From positions 1 through 30,251 of the IMG/VR virus record IMGVR_UViG_3300030382_005085: a DNA stretch of 30,251 bases; one strand, written 5' to 3'. Each line of letters opens with the position of its first letter. The first letter of the stretch is position 1. The notes beneath the pieces were generated by a model that saw only the letters and a list, made by a program, of their open reading frames with translations, ran no database searches and was not told where the DNA came from. Shown here in pieces: positions 29,564 through 30,251 of this stretch. Both the position numbers and the translations under genes were made by a program. Source of the stretch: a virus.

Positions 29564-29860
29564 GCTGTCGATGATTATGGTAATAATGCTTTGCTTCGTG
29601 GCTCTATGTGTGGCCATACCGAATTAATAAAGCCTTTAATAGATGCAGGCGCTAATGTTAATGCGGTCGATGAACTTGGATGGACAGCTCTGATGAATGC
29701 TTCTCTTAAAGGCTATAACGAAATAGTAAAGATTTTAATCGACAATGGTTCAGATGTTAATTCTGTTAATTTGTTTAGCGAAACTGTTTTATATGTTGCT
29801 ATTAAAAACAAAGACATTGAAATTATCAAACTATTAATAGATGCAGGAGCAGAGATATGA
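29471..29860 (+). CDS. Ankyrin-repeat protein (129 aa)
   Basis: Cap MKDLDKELHKACREGNTEEV and four ankyrin units (NNALLRGSMCGHTELIKPLI; GWTALMNASLKGYNEIVKIL; ETVLYVAIKNKDIEIIKLLI). A 54-bp block at the start is almost identical to the gene before it (one mismatch). The end, DAGAEI, gives AGGAG and an ATGA overlap to the next gene. Translation is coupled on both sides. Confidence 0.9.
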   Translation: MKDLDKELHKACREGNTEEVESLIKKGADVNAVDDYGNNALLRGSMCGHTELIKPLIDAGANVNAVDELGWTALMNASLKGYNEIVKILIDNGSDVNSVNLFSETVLYVAIKNKDIEIIKLLIDAGAEI

Positions 29861-30251
29861 AAGATTTGAATGAACAATTATTTGACGCTTGCACAGAAGG
29901 AGACATTGACGAAGTAGAAAGCTTAATCGAGAATGGCGCCGACGTTAATGCGGTCGATGAGTATTTCAGTAGCACTGCTCTGATGCATGTTTCTCGACAT
30001 GGCAATGTCAAAATAGCAAATCTTTTGATCAACAAAGGTGCTGATGTTAATGTTTATGATGGTGGTGGATGGACTGCTTTGATGCATGCTTCTCGACATG
30101 GCAATGTCAAAATAGCAAATCTTTTGATCAAAAAAGGTGCTGATGTTAATGCTAATGTTGGTGATGTTAATGTTGGTGATGTTAATGTTGGTGATGTTAA
30201 TGCTAATGTTGATGATTTTATTATATATGGAGATACTTCTTTGAGAATTGC
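29857..30251 (+). CDS. Ankyrin-repeat protein, 5' part of the gene split by the linearisation point
   Basis: Cap MKDLNEQLFDACTEGDIDEV, then ankyrin units. Two consecutive units are near-copies (LMHxSRHGNVKIANLLI), followed by the NVGDV pentapeptide run and GDTSLRI at the window edge. It continues at nt 1-160. The last 99 bases are the same as the first 99, so the joined gene has 152 codons if the overlap is merged. ATGA overlap and AGGAG at seven bases with the gene before. Confidence 0.88.
   Translation, partial: MKDLNEQLFDACTEGDIDEVESLIENGADVNAVDEYFSSTALMHVSRHGNVKIANLLINKGADVNVYDGGGWTALMHASRHGNVKIANLLIKKGADVNANVGDVNVGDVNVGDVNANVDDFIIYGDTSLRI
29981..30151 (+). repeat. 99-bp-period tandem duplication of one ankyrin repeat
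   Basis: The segment from 29981 recurs from 30080 with only a few mismatches over about 72 bases (shared core TTCTCGACATGGCAATGTCA). Again the offset is 33 codons. Confidence 0.9.
30153..30251 (+). repeat. Terminal 99-bp identity, right copy
   Basis: Identical to 1-99. See the left copy. Confidence 0.95.
30154..30198 (+). repeat. 15-bp tandem repeat, three copies
   Basis: Unit AATGTTGGTGATGTT, coding NVGDV, three exact copies followed by a partial unit; the same run is at 2-46. In-frame insertion between ankyrin units; its true copy number may differ because it coincides with the contig ends. Confidence 0.9.

Noticed and set aside
1-30251. tRNA genes, integrase, attachment site, partition genes
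   Set aside because: None seen on either strand by eye; a lysogenic state therefore cannot be claimed despite the Cro-like gene and moron-like locus.

Overview
The window reads as one complete, circularly assembled genome of an AT-rich, short-tailed (T7/podovirus-type) bacteriophage. Its first 99 bases equal its last 99 bases. One ankyrin gene runs off the right end and continues in frame at the left end, so merging the overlap gives a circle of 30,152 bp. Stops are TAA, TAG and TGA, and Shine-Dalgarno sites are strong (GGAGG), so a standard bacterial code and a Gram-negative-type host are likely. No integrase, phage RNA polymerase or DNA polymerase is visible, and the promoters found are sigma70-like, so the phage probably depends on host transcription and replication enzymes. 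The host cannot be named from sequence. The AT richness and the many ankyrin proteins suggest a bacterium living with eukaryotes, but that is inference.

The genome has two opposed transcription units diverging from a compact control region at about 28,970-29,070. The plus-strand unit (29,070, through the circle junction, to 5,782) begins with a row of translationally coupled ankyrin-repeat genes (seven in all). These are interrupted by a YdaS/Cro-like DNA-binding protein and an unknown acidic protein. A recombination module follows: RecT-like annealing protein, a small charged protein and an SSB/DUF669-like protein with an SSB-type acidic tip. The unit ends with a two-TM membrane protein flanked by a 24-bp direct repeat.

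The minus-strand unit (28,970 down to 5,799) starts with a probable replication initiator carrying a candidate origin (perfect DnaA box plus AT-rich tract), a lambda P-like helicase loader candidate, a VRR-NUC nuclease and tiny membrane proteins. Then come terminase small subunit, small pre-portal genes, portal, scaffold, major capsid protein and a repeat-containing head-fibre-like protein. After a strong intrinsic terminator follow the tail tube proteins, three to four internal virion proteins, tail fibres, holin and spanin-like genes, and terminase large subunit. This order closely follows T7 genes 8-19, including a terminator between capsid and tail-tube genes. No endolysin was recognised.

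The most distinctive system is the ankyrin array. The genes share caps and repeats and show recent 99-bp (one-repeat) in-frame duplications and near-identical paralogous blocks. Nearly every gene's conserved C-terminal Ala-Gly-Ala codons supply the AGGAG ribosome-binding site for the next gene, whose ATG overlaps the stop. A second notable locus is a plus-strand micro-membrane gene inserted in the capsid region, with a near-consensus promoter overlapped by a perfect palindrome.
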